The notes: generated by a model not told the origin, from the sequence alone. Counted from the first letter of the stretch, positions 1-8,679 are shown. The stretch is 64,000 nt of DNA from CAVYTF01 sp963771435 (GCA_963771435.1 CAVYTF010000009.1:372001-436000); one strand, 5' to 3'. Numbers and translations are program-made.

Positions 1-203
1 TTCATAAACGTTACTATCAATTTATGGTCAGCATTGTATTCATAAGCTCCTGCATAACTTTTTAGTATTACCGTATTTATAGTCATTGCTGCACTATCCT
101 TTTGCCAATTAGAATAAGGAAGGTTAAATACAATGCTTGTTATTCCTCCTGCTATAGGAACCAAACTCCCGCCATGATCCATAGCTTTTTTGAAATGAAA
201 CAT
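1..203 (-). CDS. Partial hydrolase-like C-terminal fragment
   Basis: The minus strand is open from an ATG at 203 to the left window edge, about 67 codons. An in-frame TAA lies two codons upstream of that ATG (TAA, TTG, ATG). The product contains KKAMDHGGSLVPIAGG and then LKSYAGAYEYNADHKLIVTF. The second stretch resembles the short beta domain (DUF3471-like) found at the end of some serine beta-lactamase-like hydrolases of Bacteroidota. A complete hydrolase would need hundreds of residues before this point, so this may be a decayed 3' remnant. The 3' end lies outside the window. The family assignment is tentative. Confidence 0.35.
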   Translation of the reverse strand, partial: MFHFKKAMDHGGSLVPIAGGITSIVFNLPYSNWQKDSAAMTINTVILKSYAGAYEYNADHKLIVTFM

Positions 204-316
204 CAATTAGCATCACCACACCACAAATATTAACCTTCTCTACCTCCCAACCAAATATTTACACCAACAAACTTTACCCTTTATGTAACTTATAATTTCT
301 CATATTCGTGATTTGA

Positions 317-2008
317 GTGATTGCATTCAGGCATCCCATTTTTTTATCCCGAAACAATAAGAGCGCCTTGATAAGTTTTAAAGTCTTATTCTTTTCATGT
401 TGTGTCTTTACTGCATGCATTCAAACATTTGCACAAACACCAATATCAGGAACCGTAATTGATGCAGCTTCTAAAGAAACTTTGCCTTTTGTAAACATTG
501 GCATAAAACACAGAAATGTGGGCGCCATCTCCATGAATGACGGAAGTTTTTCTATCGTGGTGCCACAGGGCTCTATAAACGACTCATTTACCTTTTCAAT
601 GGTTGGCTATAGCGATACTTCTATAGCGATAAAAACTATTCAAACAACAGGGAAAAAAGTTTTTGCACTTCAGGTAAAAACTACACAGTTGCAAAAAGTA
701 ACCGTATTCTCTAAACTGGTTGAAAAGAAATACGGAATAAAAAACCACAAGGCTTTGATTCATTTTACTGATGGAAGCACAAACCAAAACGACATATTTG
801 AAATAGCCCAATTAATAAAGCTTGACACGGTACTATCAAAAATAACCTCGGTAAATTTATACCTGTCTAACTCAAGAAATGACAGCGGCACTTTCAGGAT
901 AAACTTTTATGGTTATGATGGCAACAGGCCCACGGATAAACTCATTGAAAAAAATATAACCAAAACACTGGCCATTAAAGAAGGGTGGCTAACTTTTGAT
1001 CTGCGTAAGGACATGGTTTATTTGAAAGGGAATTTTGTGGTAAGCATAGAGTTTATACCGGCAAAAGAAAAAACTATTCCCATTTATTATGATGTGAAAC
1101 TGGGAGGCCCCGCCAGGAGTTTTGTAAGAACAAGCAGCCAGGGAGATTGGCATGTTCCCCCGCATCATTATCGAATGTATATCACAGCGCTTGTCCCGGC
1201 AACAAAAAATAATTTAAAAGAGGATGATGCTGAGGAACAGGAAACGGTTGCTACTGCGCAACTGTATTCACAGTATGTGAAGGACACATTTTCCCTCTTT
1301 ATCCACTTACCAAAAAATTACAACAGCAAGGGCAAACAAATATACCCGGTAATTTACCTGCTTGACGCAAATGCCTATTTTGATTTAGTGGTAAATGCAT
1401 ACAAAGAAAATAGATCATTGGCCGATGCCATTATAGTCGGTACAGGCTATAAAGATTTTATTCAACTGGATTCTTTGCGCCAACGTGATTATACTTACCC
1501 TGCAGCTTTACCCGGGGATAGTTTTCCCTTATCCGGTGGTGGCGACAAGTTTTTATCTTTTATTCAAAAAGAACTAATACCTTTTATTGATAAAAAATAT
1601 CACACAGATACTTCCAACAGGACTATTATGGGGCATTCGCTGGGAGCATATTTTACACTGTTTGCACTCGAAGAAAACACAAAAACGAATAGCCGTGTTT
1701 TTAGAAATTACGTTGCTGCAAGCCCTTCTTTATATTATCATGATCAATACCTTTTAGAAGAGTTTAAAAAGGAACGGGAGATGAGCAGAGATTCGGTGGA
1801 TCTTTATTTAACCTTTGGCGAACGTGAGATAAATAAGTTGAATAAAGAGGGAGCTCAAAATTCTCTCTCTTTTGATTCATTGTTAAAGGTATTTAATGAG
1901 AAACTCCCCAATATTAAAATTGATACTCAAATTTTCCCGAACGCATCACACATGGACACGCCCTTTCCCACTTTTACTAATGGCTTATATATGTTCTTGA
2001 AAAAGTAA
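317..2008 (+). CDS. Secreted esterase with carboxypeptidase-regulatory-like domain
   Basis: The product is 563 aa from GTG 317. An in-frame TTG at 368 would put the hydrophobic signal (ISFKVLFFSCCVFTACIQTF) at the very N terminus and may be the true start. After the signal comes a CarboxypepD_reg-like beta-sandwich (about residues 42-110, ISGTVIDAASKETLPFVNIG), then a jelly-roll-like segment (about 130-295). The C-terminal alpha/beta hydrolase begins near residue 315 and resembles the esterase D / siderophore esterase family. The nucleophile Ser sits in GHSLG and the likely catalytic His in NASHMDTPF. The role is probably ester hydrolysis of an exported or surface substrate. The gene stands alone, and the substrate cannot be inferred from context. 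Confidence 0.8.
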   Translation: MIAFRHPIFLSRNNKSALISFKVLFFSCCVFTACIQTFAQTPISGTVIDAASKETLPFVNIGIKHRNVGAISMNDGSFSIVVPQGSINDSFTFSMVGYSDTSIAIKTIQTTGKKVFALQVKTTQLQKVTVFSKLVEKKYGIKNHKALIHFTDGSTNQNDIFEIAQLIKLDTVLSKITSVNLYLSNSRNDSGTFRINFYGYDGNRPTDKLIEKNITKTLAIKEGWLTFDLRKDMVYLKGNFVVSIEFIPAKEKTIPIYYDVKLGGPARSFVRTSSQGDWHVPPHHYRMYITALVPATKNNLKEDDAEEQETVATAQLYSQYVKDTFSLFIHLPKNYNSKGKQIYPVIYLLDANAYFDLVVNAYKENRSLADAIIVGTGYKDFIQLDSLRQRDYTYPAALPGDSFPLSGGGDKFLSFIQKELIPFIDKKYHTDTSNRTIMGHSLGAYFTLFALEENTKTNSRVFRNYVAASPSLYYHDQYLLEEFKKEREMSRDSVDLYLTFGEREINKLNKEGAQNSLSFDSLLKVFNEKLPNIKIDTQIFPNASHMDTPFPTFTNGLYMFLKK

Positions 2009-2145
2009 ATGATGCTGCCGATAGCATTTTTCATCGCCAAAAAATATATCGTTTTACAAACTATCGGTCGCCGCAAGGCCTTCATTCCATGGCCTAAGGC
2101 AAGCCATCCACTCTTCTCTTGACACAAACTACTCATCAACCATAT

Positions 2146-2264
2146 CTGCCAATATTTCCGGAATTTCCCCAAACTATTTCTCTATTTCTTTATAAAACCC
2201 CCGTTTTTCTTCCATTTTCCCTCATTCCGCATTCATGCCGCATCCCTGCGTCCTTCCTGCCACC
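2146..2264 (+). repeat. Dispersed intergenic repeat, family 1 copy A
   Basis: This lies in the gene-free stretch 2009-2383. It begins CTGCCAATATTTCCG, continues through a T-rich block and a run of C, and ends with CCTGCGTCCTTCCTGCCACC. The reverse complement of 41695-41814 has the same blocks in the same order. It is pyrimidine-rich on this strand, and the frame open through it gives no plausible protein. Nothing else is seen in the gap. Confidence 0.6.
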
Positions 2265-2383
2265 TTCACTGGACTCCACCATATCCACCCGCCCATTTAC
2301 CCTGCTTTATGCTTTCTGCCATTATTGCATTCACCCCCATTACCCAAAAAAATTTATCTTGCCACCCTAAAAACCACCAGCGA

Positions 2384-3583
2384 ATGTTTGCATTAGGCCT
2401 CATAAAAGAAGGGAAAATACCTGCGGATGATCGTGTAGCACTCACTCCAGCCCAATGCAAATGGTTGCTCAGGAACGTGAAGGGGTGCAGTATCACTGTA
2501 CAACCATGTCCTCACCGTTGCTTCTCCAATGCTGATTATGAGCGCGTAGGGGTCAAGCTACAGGATGATTTAAGCAATTGTAATATATTATTGGGCATTA
2601 AAGAAGTGCCGGTTAATAGTTTGATAGCAGGCAAAACCTACCTGTTTTTCTCCCACACAAAAAAGAAGCAACCCTACAACCAGCAGCTCCTCCACGCAAT
2701 GATGGATAAGAACATTACCCTCATTGATTATGAATGCCTTGAGCATACGGACGGCCAGCGTATCATCGGCTTTGGGTTTTTTGCGGGCATCGTTGGGGCG
2801 CATAATGGTCTAATGGCCTATGGCAACCGGACAGGGCTTTATGATCTTGGCAGGGTAAGCAAGGTAAAGGATTACCGGGCCCTTATTCATACCTATTTTG
2901 GTCTCAAATTACCTAACATAAAGATTGCTGTCACCGGCAGTGGCCGCGTAGCCCACGGCATCCTCGAGGTGATGAATCTTGTAGATGCACAGGAAGTAGA
3001 ACCCGAAGAATATCTTGCGCGAACATTTGATTACCCTGTTTATGTGCATCTTAAAGGTGCGGATCTATACAAACAGAAAGACAGCGGCAAGTATAACCGG
3101 GAGCATTTTCACCAACACCCCGAAGAGTATGATTGCATGTTTCAGCAATATTGTACGCATACAGATATCTTAATGAATGGCATTTACTGGGATATTAACA
3201 TGCCCCGCCTGTTCAGCCTCGAAGACATGCAAAGCAGTGATTTCAGCATACAAACCATCGCAGATATAACTGATGATACTGGAGGAAGTGTGCCCTGCAA
3301 CATTTCCAATGGCACCATTGAACACCCAATATATGGCGTTGACAAAACAAGCTTTCAGAAAACAGCACCTTACGCAAAGGGCAGTATAGACATAATGGCT
3401 GTCGGAAATTTACCAAATGAACTTCCTCGTGATGCAAGCCGCTACTTTGGAGAGCAGCTCATAAAATTTGTACTAAACGATTTTATCAACGGCGGGAGCC
3501 TCACACTTGAGAGAGCAACCATATTAAAAGACGGAAAACTAACCACTCATTTTAATTATCTCGCAGATTATGCGGCTCACTAA
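2384..3583 (+). CDS. Saccharopine/alanine dehydrogenase-like NAD(P) oxidoreductase
   Basis: The product is 399 aa from ATG 2384. The reading frame stays open upstream to 2309 through repeat DNA, but MFALGLIKEGKIPADDRVAL is the typical family N terminus. The N-terminal half matches the AlaDh/PNT N-terminal domain (KEGKIPADDRVALTP). A Rossmann glycine motif, IAVTGSGRVAHGILEVM, lies near residue 205. The overall length and the C-terminal IADITDDTGGSVPCN region suggest the lysine-type saccharopine dehydrogenase branch rather than true alanine dehydrogenase. The substrate is not certain from sequence. The enzyme is predicted cytosolic and monocistronic, followed by tRNA-Pro. Confidence 0.75.
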   Translation: MFALGLIKEGKIPADDRVALTPAQCKWLLRNVKGCSITVQPCPHRCFSNADYERVGVKLQDDLSNCNILLGIKEVPVNSLIAGKTYLFFSHTKKKQPYNQQLLHAMMDKNITLIDYECLEHTDGQRIIGFGFFAGIVGAHNGLMAYGNRTGLYDLGRVSKVKDYRALIHTYFGLKLPNIKIAVTGSGRVAHGILEVMNLVDAQEVEPEEYLARTFDYPVYVHLKGADLYKQKDSGKYNREHFHQHPEEYDCMFQQYCTHTDILMNGIYWDINMPRLFSLEDMQSSDFSIQTIADITDDTGGSVPCNISNGTIEHPIYGVDKTSFQKTAPYAKGSIDIMAVGNLPNELPRDASRYFGEQLIKFVLNDFINGGSLTLERATILKDGKLTTHFNYLADYAAH

Positions 3584-3651
3584 ACCGATATTTAAATTGG
3601 GTAATAAGTTGCAAACCCTTAGTTTTGCTGCCCGGTTCACAAAAACACGTT

Positions 3652-3725
3652 CGGGAAGTAGCGCAGGCCGGTAGCGCACCTGGTTTGGGACCAGGGGGTC
3701 GCAGGTTCGAATCCTGTCTTCCCGA
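3652..3725 (+). tRNA. tRNA-Pro (anticodon TGG)
   Basis: The cloverleaf is visible. The acceptor stem CGGGAAG (3652-3658) pairs with CTTCCCG (3718-3724) and is followed by discriminator A. The anticodon stem CCTGG/CCAGG encloses loop TTTGGGA with anticodon TGG at 3686-3688. The T arm contains GGTTCGAATCC. CCA is not encoded. The gene is 74 nt and complete. Confidence 0.97.
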
Positions 3726-3732
3726 CTAAAAG

Positions 3733-3766
3733 CAGCCTTGGTTTTCCAGGGCTGTTTTATTTTATT
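3733..3766 (+). terminator. Rho-independent terminator after tRNA-Pro
   Basis: A 9-bp stem, CAGCCTTGG (3733-3741) with CCAGGGCTG (3746-3754), contains one G-U pair and a TTTT loop. A T-rich tail starts at 3755. It sits 8 bases after the tRNA and overlaps the end of the convergent peptidase gene, so it probably ends the tRNA transcript. Confidence 0.75.
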
Positions 3767-3767
3767 C

Positions 3768-4058
3768 TTACTTCACCAACTCCTGCTTAAACTTAGTAGT
3801 ATTCCCGTCGATCCTTAAAAAGTAAACTCCATGTGCTAGTGGCATTATCGGGAGTGTAAACAAAGCATCCGCCTCTGTTAAGCTCAGTGTAGTATTTAAT
3901 ACCCTCTGCCCCAACTCATCATACATTTGCACCTGCAAACTTGGGTCAACAGGGTTTTTAACTGAAACAACCAGTTCATTCTCAAATGGGTTCGGATAAA
4001 CCTGTATCACGTTAACTCCTGTTCGGGGAGGCAATTTTAATAGCAGTATCATGCGCAC
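3768..4058 (-). pseudogene. Detached T9SS sorting domain (3' part of frameshifted aminopeptidase gene)
   Basis: This frame encodes the C-terminal part of the neighbouring peptidase gene. From GVNVIQVYPNPFENELVV to the end, FLRIDGNTTKFKQELVK, it has the type A C-terminal secretion signal of the Bacteroidota type IX system (VYPNPF, then GVYFLRI, then a basic tail). Its own upstream codons have no credible start. Removing one C from the CCCC run (GGGG on the plus strand near 4024-4027) fuses it to the catalytic frame as ASRTGVNVIQVYPNPF. It is therefore part of one gene, not an independent protein. Confidence 0.75.
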
Positions 4059-5706
4059 TTATCAGGTATGACTGCGGGTCTATCAAAACACTGTCTGCCT
4101 GGAAACCCAGGTCCAGTGAAACCTGCTGATTATTGACAGTATCCTGTATCACAACGGTTTTCTCCTGTGTCGCATTCTTAAAGACCAATTGCAGTGGCAC
4201 CTTATAAAAAAGCACAGAACTATCCGATGTCGTTTGGTTTATAGTAAAATTTACATAATTGTTAGTATTCTCGCTCCACTGCACAGTAAACATAGGGTAT
4301 CCCTGCCCATAAAACCATTGTTTAAAGAAGTAAGTCAGATCCATTCCGCTCACTGAGTCCAGGTTCCTCTGTAGGTCTGACGTATGCGCAAATCCATATT
4401 TCACTTGTGGGTCATTCAGGTATTGCCGAAGCCCTTGAAAGAACAAACTATCCCCCAGCGTCCATCGCAGCATGCGAACTAAAAATCCCCCTTTGCAGTA
4501 AGTTAAACGTTCATCAAATATCCTGTCAGTGCTTGTAGTATCAGTCACAAAAACAGAACCGTTTGGCTGTGTAACAATATAAGCAAGGTCACCGGCAACA
4601 TAAAGCGGGTAATAATAAGGAAGAAAATTCTCCATCCAGAAAAAGTCAGAAGAAAAAACCGCAAACCCCTCATGCAGCCATATATCCTGCCAACTCGCGC
4701 AGGTCACTTTATCGCCAAACCATTGGTGGCTTAACTCATGGGCAACAAGGTCTGCATTAGGGGTAACTACAAAAGAATTGGTCTGGTGCTCCATCCCGCC
4801 GTTAAATCCAAATTCCGTCTGCCCGTACTTTTCATTCATAAAAGGATAATCGCCATAATAAGTATTAAATAATTGCAGTCCCTGTTGCAGGTACATATGA
4901 TAGGTTTGAAACAACGCCGAATCTTCAGGATAGATATACGAAACCAGCGGCAATACATTCGAGCCTAATTGCACAGAATCCTTCAACACGCTGTAATTCG
5001 TCACCGCTATTGCCACCAGGTAAGAAACGATAGGGTATCTGTGCTTAAAATGTGTCACTATTGTGCTGTCGGCTTTCATTACTGCACCAATCATTAACCC
5101 GTTAGAAGAAGCCGTATATTTTGATGGATGCGTAATGTATATATCAATGCTGTCTGCTTTATCATCCAGGCCGTTTCGGCAGGGCCACCAGTCCCTTGCC
5201 CCATAAGGTTCGCTTAGCGTCCAAAGTACAGGTACGCTGTCATGCGTATTAATGGTAAAATCTCCAATACTCTGTGGATCTTGTGGCGGCACCCCATGAT
5301 AGTAAATAGAAAGAGAATCTTTCTGCCCTGCTTCATAACTCTCATTAATAGTTAATGTTTTGCTTGTATCCTGGCTGAATAATAATTTAGCGCCATGAGA
5401 CGTAACACTGTCAACAGTTAATTGATCATTTATGTCAAACACAACCGAAAGAGCATTGGCTGATATTGTAAAATAAGGCGTCACCTTACCTGTAATATAT
5501 AAAACCGCAGGGTCTACCGTCCATTCGCAACGGTAATAGTATACATCAAAGTTTGGTGAGGCATTGGTATAGATACCACCATCTATTTTTGTACGGGCTC
5601 CCTTCATTTCCCCTTCTGCAATACCCTTGTTTTCTCGCACAAAATTTTGGGCATGCCCCTTTACAAAAAGAAAGGTCGACAATAATAAGATAAAAAAATT
5701 TTTCAT
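4012..5706 (-). CDS. Secreted M1-family metallo-aminopeptidase (frameshifted before its sorting domain)
   Basis: The product is about 564 aa from ATG 5706, chosen because MKNFFILLLSTFLFVKGHAQ is a signal peptide; an in-frame ATG 15 bases upstream is also possible. Gluzincin motifs are intact: the substrate motif GGMEH (303-307), zinc site HELSH (323-327) and zinc ligand Glu346 in WLHEGFA. M1 enzymes remove N-terminal residues from peptides; this one is probably exported and surface-attached. As sequenced it ends at SPNRS, and the type IX sorting domain follows in another frame (3768-4058). The shift lies in a C4 run, so it may be a sequencing error or a real mutation. If real, the enzyme would lose its outer-membrane sorting signal. 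Confidence 0.88.
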   Translation of the reverse strand: MKNFFILLLSTFLFVKGHAQNFVRENKGIAEGEMKGARTKIDGGIYTNASPNFDVYYYRCEWTVDPAVLYITGKVTPYFTISANALSVVFDINDQLTVDSVTSHGAKLLFSQDTSKTLTINESYEAGQKDSLSIYYHGVPPQDPQSIGDFTINTHDSVPVLWTLSEPYGARDWWPCRNGLDDKADSIDIYITHPSKYTASSNGLMIGAVMKADSTIVTHFKHRYPIVSYLVAIAVTNYSVLKDSVQLGSNVLPLVSYIYPEDSALFQTYHMYLQQGLQLFNTYYGDYPFMNEKYGQTEFGFNGGMEHQTNSFVVTPNADLVAHELSHQWFGDKVTCASWQDIWLHEGFAVFSSDFFWMENFLPYYYPLYVAGDLAYIVTQPNGSVFVTDTTSTDRIFDERLTYCKGGFLVRMLRWTLGDSLFFQGLRQYLNDPQVKYGFAHTSDLQRNLDSVSGMDLTYFFKQWFYGQGYPMFTVQWSENTNNYVNFTINQTTSDSSVLFYKVPLQLVFKNATQEKTVVIQDTVNNQQVSLDLGFQADSVLIDPQSYLISAHDTAIKIASPNRS

Positions 5707-5916
5707 AATACCCCCGTTCACCTGTACTAAACAAAAATAACTCCACCCAAATATACGCTAAATTTCTATTGCCGGAGCTCGCCCGCCTTGTGGAAAATAC
5801 ATCCCGCAGGTTTTAAGCTTCCCCTGCTGACTTTGCTTCCTTTTACTTCACTTGAATTCCAACACTGTCATTCAAATGCAACATTACAACGCTACGTTTC
5901 CCGCATTTCCCTTTTG

Positions 5917-5972
5917 GGCACGATTGGGCACAAAAAGGAACGAAAAGGCACAAATGGGAACGATTTTGGCCC
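5917..5972 (+). repeat. Degenerate 10-11-bp tandem array
   Basis: Successive units start GGGCACGATT, GGGCACAAAAA, GGAACGAAAA, GGCACAAAT and GGGAACGATT. They lie in the gene-free interval between the aminopeptidase (starts 5706, minus) and the vsr region. The period is close to one helical turn, as in other arrays in this window. No protein is supported here. Confidence 0.5.
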
Positions 5973-6135
5973 AGTAAGAAAAATTCGGATACATCTACCT
6001 CCCCTAGATCTCGTAGAATGAAATATATACTACAACACTTTACTCTTAAATTATTTTATTAGGTTTACCAAATGGCATCTAAAACATTGGGCTATTCAGC
6101 ATTCCCCTCCCGATATAAAAATATAGGAGGGTTAT

Positions 6136-6247
6136 GAAGAAGGCCGCAACGATATTCTTGACTTAAAGCCCATAAAAATTAACCGGGTAAAGGACACCGT
6201 GTTATGAAGAAGAGTTGATCAATAACCTGAAACAAGAAATACAATAG
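6136..6247 (+). pseudogene. Coding remnant directly upstream of vsr
   Basis: Two short frames look like the tail of a protein. The first reads EGYEEGRNDILDLKPIKINR and stops at a TGA after about 25 codons. The second, in another frame, reads YEEELINNLKQEIQ and stops at TAG 6245-6247. That stop overlaps the GTG start of vsr by one base, as in a translationally coupled operon. A 12-base direct repeat, GTTATGAAGAAG, occurs at both ends (near 6131 and 6200). This could be what remains of an upstream gene such as a restriction enzyme, but the identity is unknown. Confidence 0.3.
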
Positions 6248-6699
6248 TGAAAAAGGTATATTTAAGAGATAAACGTTCCCCGGTCCCTAAGAATGAGAAT
6301 GTGTCAAAAACAATGAGTGCAAACAGGGCGGCACACACCAAACCTGAAATATTACTTCGAAAAGCATTATGGAAAAATGATTTAAAAGGATATAGGATCA
6401 ATTACAAAAAAGTACCCGGCCGCCCCGATATTGCATTTGTTTCTAAAAAGATCGCGATTTTTGTTCACGGATGCTTTTGGCACAGATGCCCCCTATGCAA
6501 TTATGATTTACCAAAACACAACACAGCATTTTGGCAAAATAAATTTCAAACTAACATTGATCGGGACAAAAGAAAGGCCCAACAATTAAAAAAAATGAAC
6601 TGGAAAACAATTACCGTCTGGGAATGCCAGCTAAAAAGAAATAAGTTCGAAAAAACCCTGGCCGGTCTTATTAAGAAAATTACTTTTTCGCTCCCATAA
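6247..6699 (+). CDS. vsr: Very short patch repair endonuclease (Vsr)
   Basis: The product is 150 aa from GTG 6247. The Vsr signature is complete: MSANRAAHTKPEILLRKALW (23-42), GRPDIAF with the metal-binding Asp61, HGCFWHRCPLC (74-84) with zinc-site and active-site residues, and VWECQLKRN near the end. Vsr nicks DNA next to T:G mismatches made when 5-methylcytosine deaminates, starting short-patch repair. It lies 38 bp upstream of a cytosine-5 methyltransferase gene, the classical partner. The N terminus RDKRSPVPKNE is common to Vsr proteins linked to restriction-modification loci, which supports the GTG start over ATG 6313. Confidence 0.93.
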   Translation: MKKVYLRDKRSPVPKNENVSKTMSANRAAHTKPEILLRKALWKNDLKGYRINYKKVPGRPDIAFVSKKIAIFVHGCFWHRCPLCNYDLPKHNTAFWQNKFQTNIDRDKRKAQQLKKMNWKTITVWECQLKRNKFEKTLAGLIKKITFSLP

Positions 6700-6737
6700 A
6701 TTATTGTTGATAAATTTGAACGAATTGATAGATCACA

Positions 6738-7163
6738 ATGCCAAATAAGATCAAAGTTATAGAACTGTTTGCCGGGGTTGGTGGTTTCAGGATTGGGCTT
6801 GAAGGATGGAATAAAAGATCTGCCTCATCAGGTTATATCGAAAAATTTAATTCTCCGTACCAGGTCATCTGGAGCAACCAATGGGAGCCAACTACCAAAA
6901 CGCAACATGCATCAGTCATTTATGAGCATCGTTTTGGCAAAAATGGCCATTCTAATGAAGATATTACAAATGTTGATGTTGAAACAATACCAGACCATGA
7001 TATGTTGGTTGGCGGGTTCCCTTGCCAGGATTATTCTGTAGCAACTACCCTAAAAAATTCAAAAGGGCTGCTTGGAAAGAAAGGAGTTTTATGGTGGTCG
7101 ATACATAAAATATTGAGCGAAAAAAAGGATAGGCCTAAATATCTGTTTTTAGAAAAATGTTGA
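6738..7163 (+). CDS. DNA cytosine-5 methyltransferase, N-terminal part (frameshifted)
   Basis: The product is 141 aa from ATG 6738. It carries the SAM-binding motif FAGVGGF (11-17) and catalytic motif GGFPCQDYS with nucleophile Cys96. It ends as PKYLFLEKC, just where the conserved ENV motif should be. Deleting one A from the A5 run near 7153-7157 restores LFLENVDRLLISPSKQRG and joins the next frame (7168-8022). The full enzyme would be about 427 aa, normal for a Dcm/M.C5 enzyme. It methylates C5 of cytosine in a short target whose identity cannot be read here. With the shift, this piece alone cannot be active. Confidence 0.85.
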   Translation: MPNKIKVIELFAGVGGFRIGLEGWNKRSASSGYIEKFNSPYQVIWSNQWEPTTKTQHASVIYEHRFGKNGHSNEDITNVDVETIPDHDMLVGGFPCQDYSVATTLKNSKGLLGKKGVLWWSIHKILSEKKDRPKYLFLEKC

Positions 7164-7167
7164 CCGC

Positions 7168-8022
7168 TTGCTCATTTCACCATCTAAACAAAGAGGGAGG
7201 GATTTTGCCATCATTTTAAAAAGCCTGGATGACCTTGGTTATGCGGTTGAGTGGCGGGTGATAAATGCGGCTGATTTTGGCATGCCGCAAAGAAGGAAAC
7301 GGATCTTTATTTTGGCATACCAAAAAAACACATCACTATTTAAACACATCCTGGAAAGCGACCCAAAAGATTGGATCCTCAAAGACGGTATTCTTCCTTC
7401 TGCCTTTCCTGTAACAGTTGATAATTTAACACTCCCTAAAGAGTTCAAATTGAATGGCACCATCGTCGGCATATCCTCTTCTTTTAACGCTGAAGATCTG
7501 TCAATGTTTGAGAATAGCGGTGTAATGATCAACGGCATAGTTACCACAATTAAAACTGCTGCTGCCTGGGAAGGAAAGCAAACAGTATTAAAAGATATTA
7601 TCCGGAACGGAGAGGTCACAACTGATTTTTATATAAATGAGAAAGATATTCCCAAATGGCATTATCTGAAAGGCCCCAAGAAAGAGGTCCGGGTAAATGA
7701 TCAGGGCTTTGAATACAAATATAGTGAAGGGGGTATGGTATTCCCCGACCCCATAGATAAACCTTCCAGAACCATCATAACAGGAGAAGGCGGGGCAACT
7801 CCTTCCCGCTTTAAACATGTCATTCAAACCCCAAACGGGTTTAGAAGATTGTCACCAATTGAACTCGAAAGATTAAATATGTTTCCCGATGATCATACTA
7901 AGCTGGAAGGAATATCTGATGGTAAGAGAGCATTCCTTATGGGCAACGCATTAGTTGTTGGAGTCATTGAAAGAATTGGGTTAACATTATTTCAAAAGAT
8001 TCAGAATAGTGTTGCAGTTTGA
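7168..8022 (+). CDS. DNA cytosine-5 methyltransferase, C-terminal part (frameshifted)
   Basis: This frame continues the methyltransferase. It carries motif VIII GMPQRRKRIFIL, a long target-recognition region, then TIITGEGGATPSR, RRLSPIELERLNMFPDDH (motif IX) and MGNALVVGVIERIG (motif X). The apparent start at TTG 7168 is an artefact of the frameshift at about 7155. No restriction endonuclease gene is found downstream. The locus is either an orphan Dcm-Vsr pair or a decayed restriction-modification system (inference). Confidence 0.85.
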   Translation: MLISPSKQRGRDFAIILKSLDDLGYAVEWRVINAADFGMPQRRKRIFILAYQKNTSLFKHILESDPKDWILKDGILPSAFPVTVDNLTLPKEFKLNGTIVGISSSFNAEDLSMFENSGVMINGIVTTIKTAAAWEGKQTVLKDIIRNGEVTTDFYINEKDIPKWHYLKGPKKEVRVNDQGFEYKYSEGGMVFPDPIDKPSRTIITGEGGATPSRFKHVIQTPNGFRRLSPIELERLNMFPDDHTKLEGISDGKRAFLMGNALVVGVIERIGLTLFQKIQNSVAV

Positions 8023-8111
8023 CCCGTCTGGAAATCCTTTGTTACATTGTTTTTAGATCATTCCAACTGTTCCGGTATTTCTGTTTGTATAAGGGCTTCC
8101 TAACTCCCTGG

Positions 8112-8327
8112 TTACGCCTTCCCTTTCTTATCCGCAATAACCAACACCACCCCTACCACAGCAATTACAGCCCCTGCATACGTGGGCCAGCCGATCCAGT
8201 TATTCTCAGTTTTGTTCACTTGTAGCGGCCCTAGGTCAACCACTTTTTTTTCTGTTTGAACATTAAAACCCCTTACAATTATCATCGCTATACCAACAAC
8301 GATCAATACAATTCCGAACATTTTCAT
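8112..8327 (-). CDS. Small two-helix membrane protein, DUF3185-like
   Basis: The product is 71 aa from ATG 8327; the frame upstream is open but has no better start. Two hydrophobic helices (MKMFGIVLIVVGIAMIIV and AGAVIAVVGVVLVIA) flank a polar loop, VQTEKKVVDLGPLQVNKTEN. The layout resembles small inner-membrane proteins of the DUF3185 type. The end KKGKA is positively charged, so it is probably cytoplasmic. The function is unknown, and the gene stands alone between the methyltransferase and a radical SAM gene. Confidence 0.65.
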   Translation of the reverse strand: MKMFGIVLIVVGIAMIIVRGFNVQTEKKVVDLGPLQVNKTENNWIGWPTYAGAVIAVVGVVLVIADKKGKA

Positions 8328-8679
8328 AAGTCCTGTTTTAAAAATTAAATAATTTAAAAAACTAAGGTAGTATAAAATAAAACAAAGATGTTTTATTTCA
8401 CTTATTGGCTGATATCTCCCGGCAACAAAATACAATTTCCTTTGAGGAAAGTCTTAACCAACAGGGAATCCTTCCTCTGCCAATATTCCCGGCATGCCTA
8501 TCTTTAATTAACCTTTTTCTTCATAGATCCCCAATTTTCTGTCGTTATTGGTGTTCCTTACCAACAACAAATAATGGTATACTTATCGCAGGCTTTGTGG
8601 TTCCCCTCACTTACGATAAACAGAAATAACCCTTCCTTAAGATCTTCACTTATTTTTTTGCTGCTAAATTTGTAACGAT

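Noticed and set aside
2119..2370. 83-aa plus-strand protein, similar in DNA to the frame at 41614-41862
   Set aside because: The similarity is at DNA level (repeat family 1), frames are not conserved between copies, and the peptides are low-complexity Pro/Phe/Leu.
6247..8022. Complete restriction-modification system
   Set aside because: No restriction endonuclease gene is visible on either side; only Vsr and a broken methyltransferase are supported.
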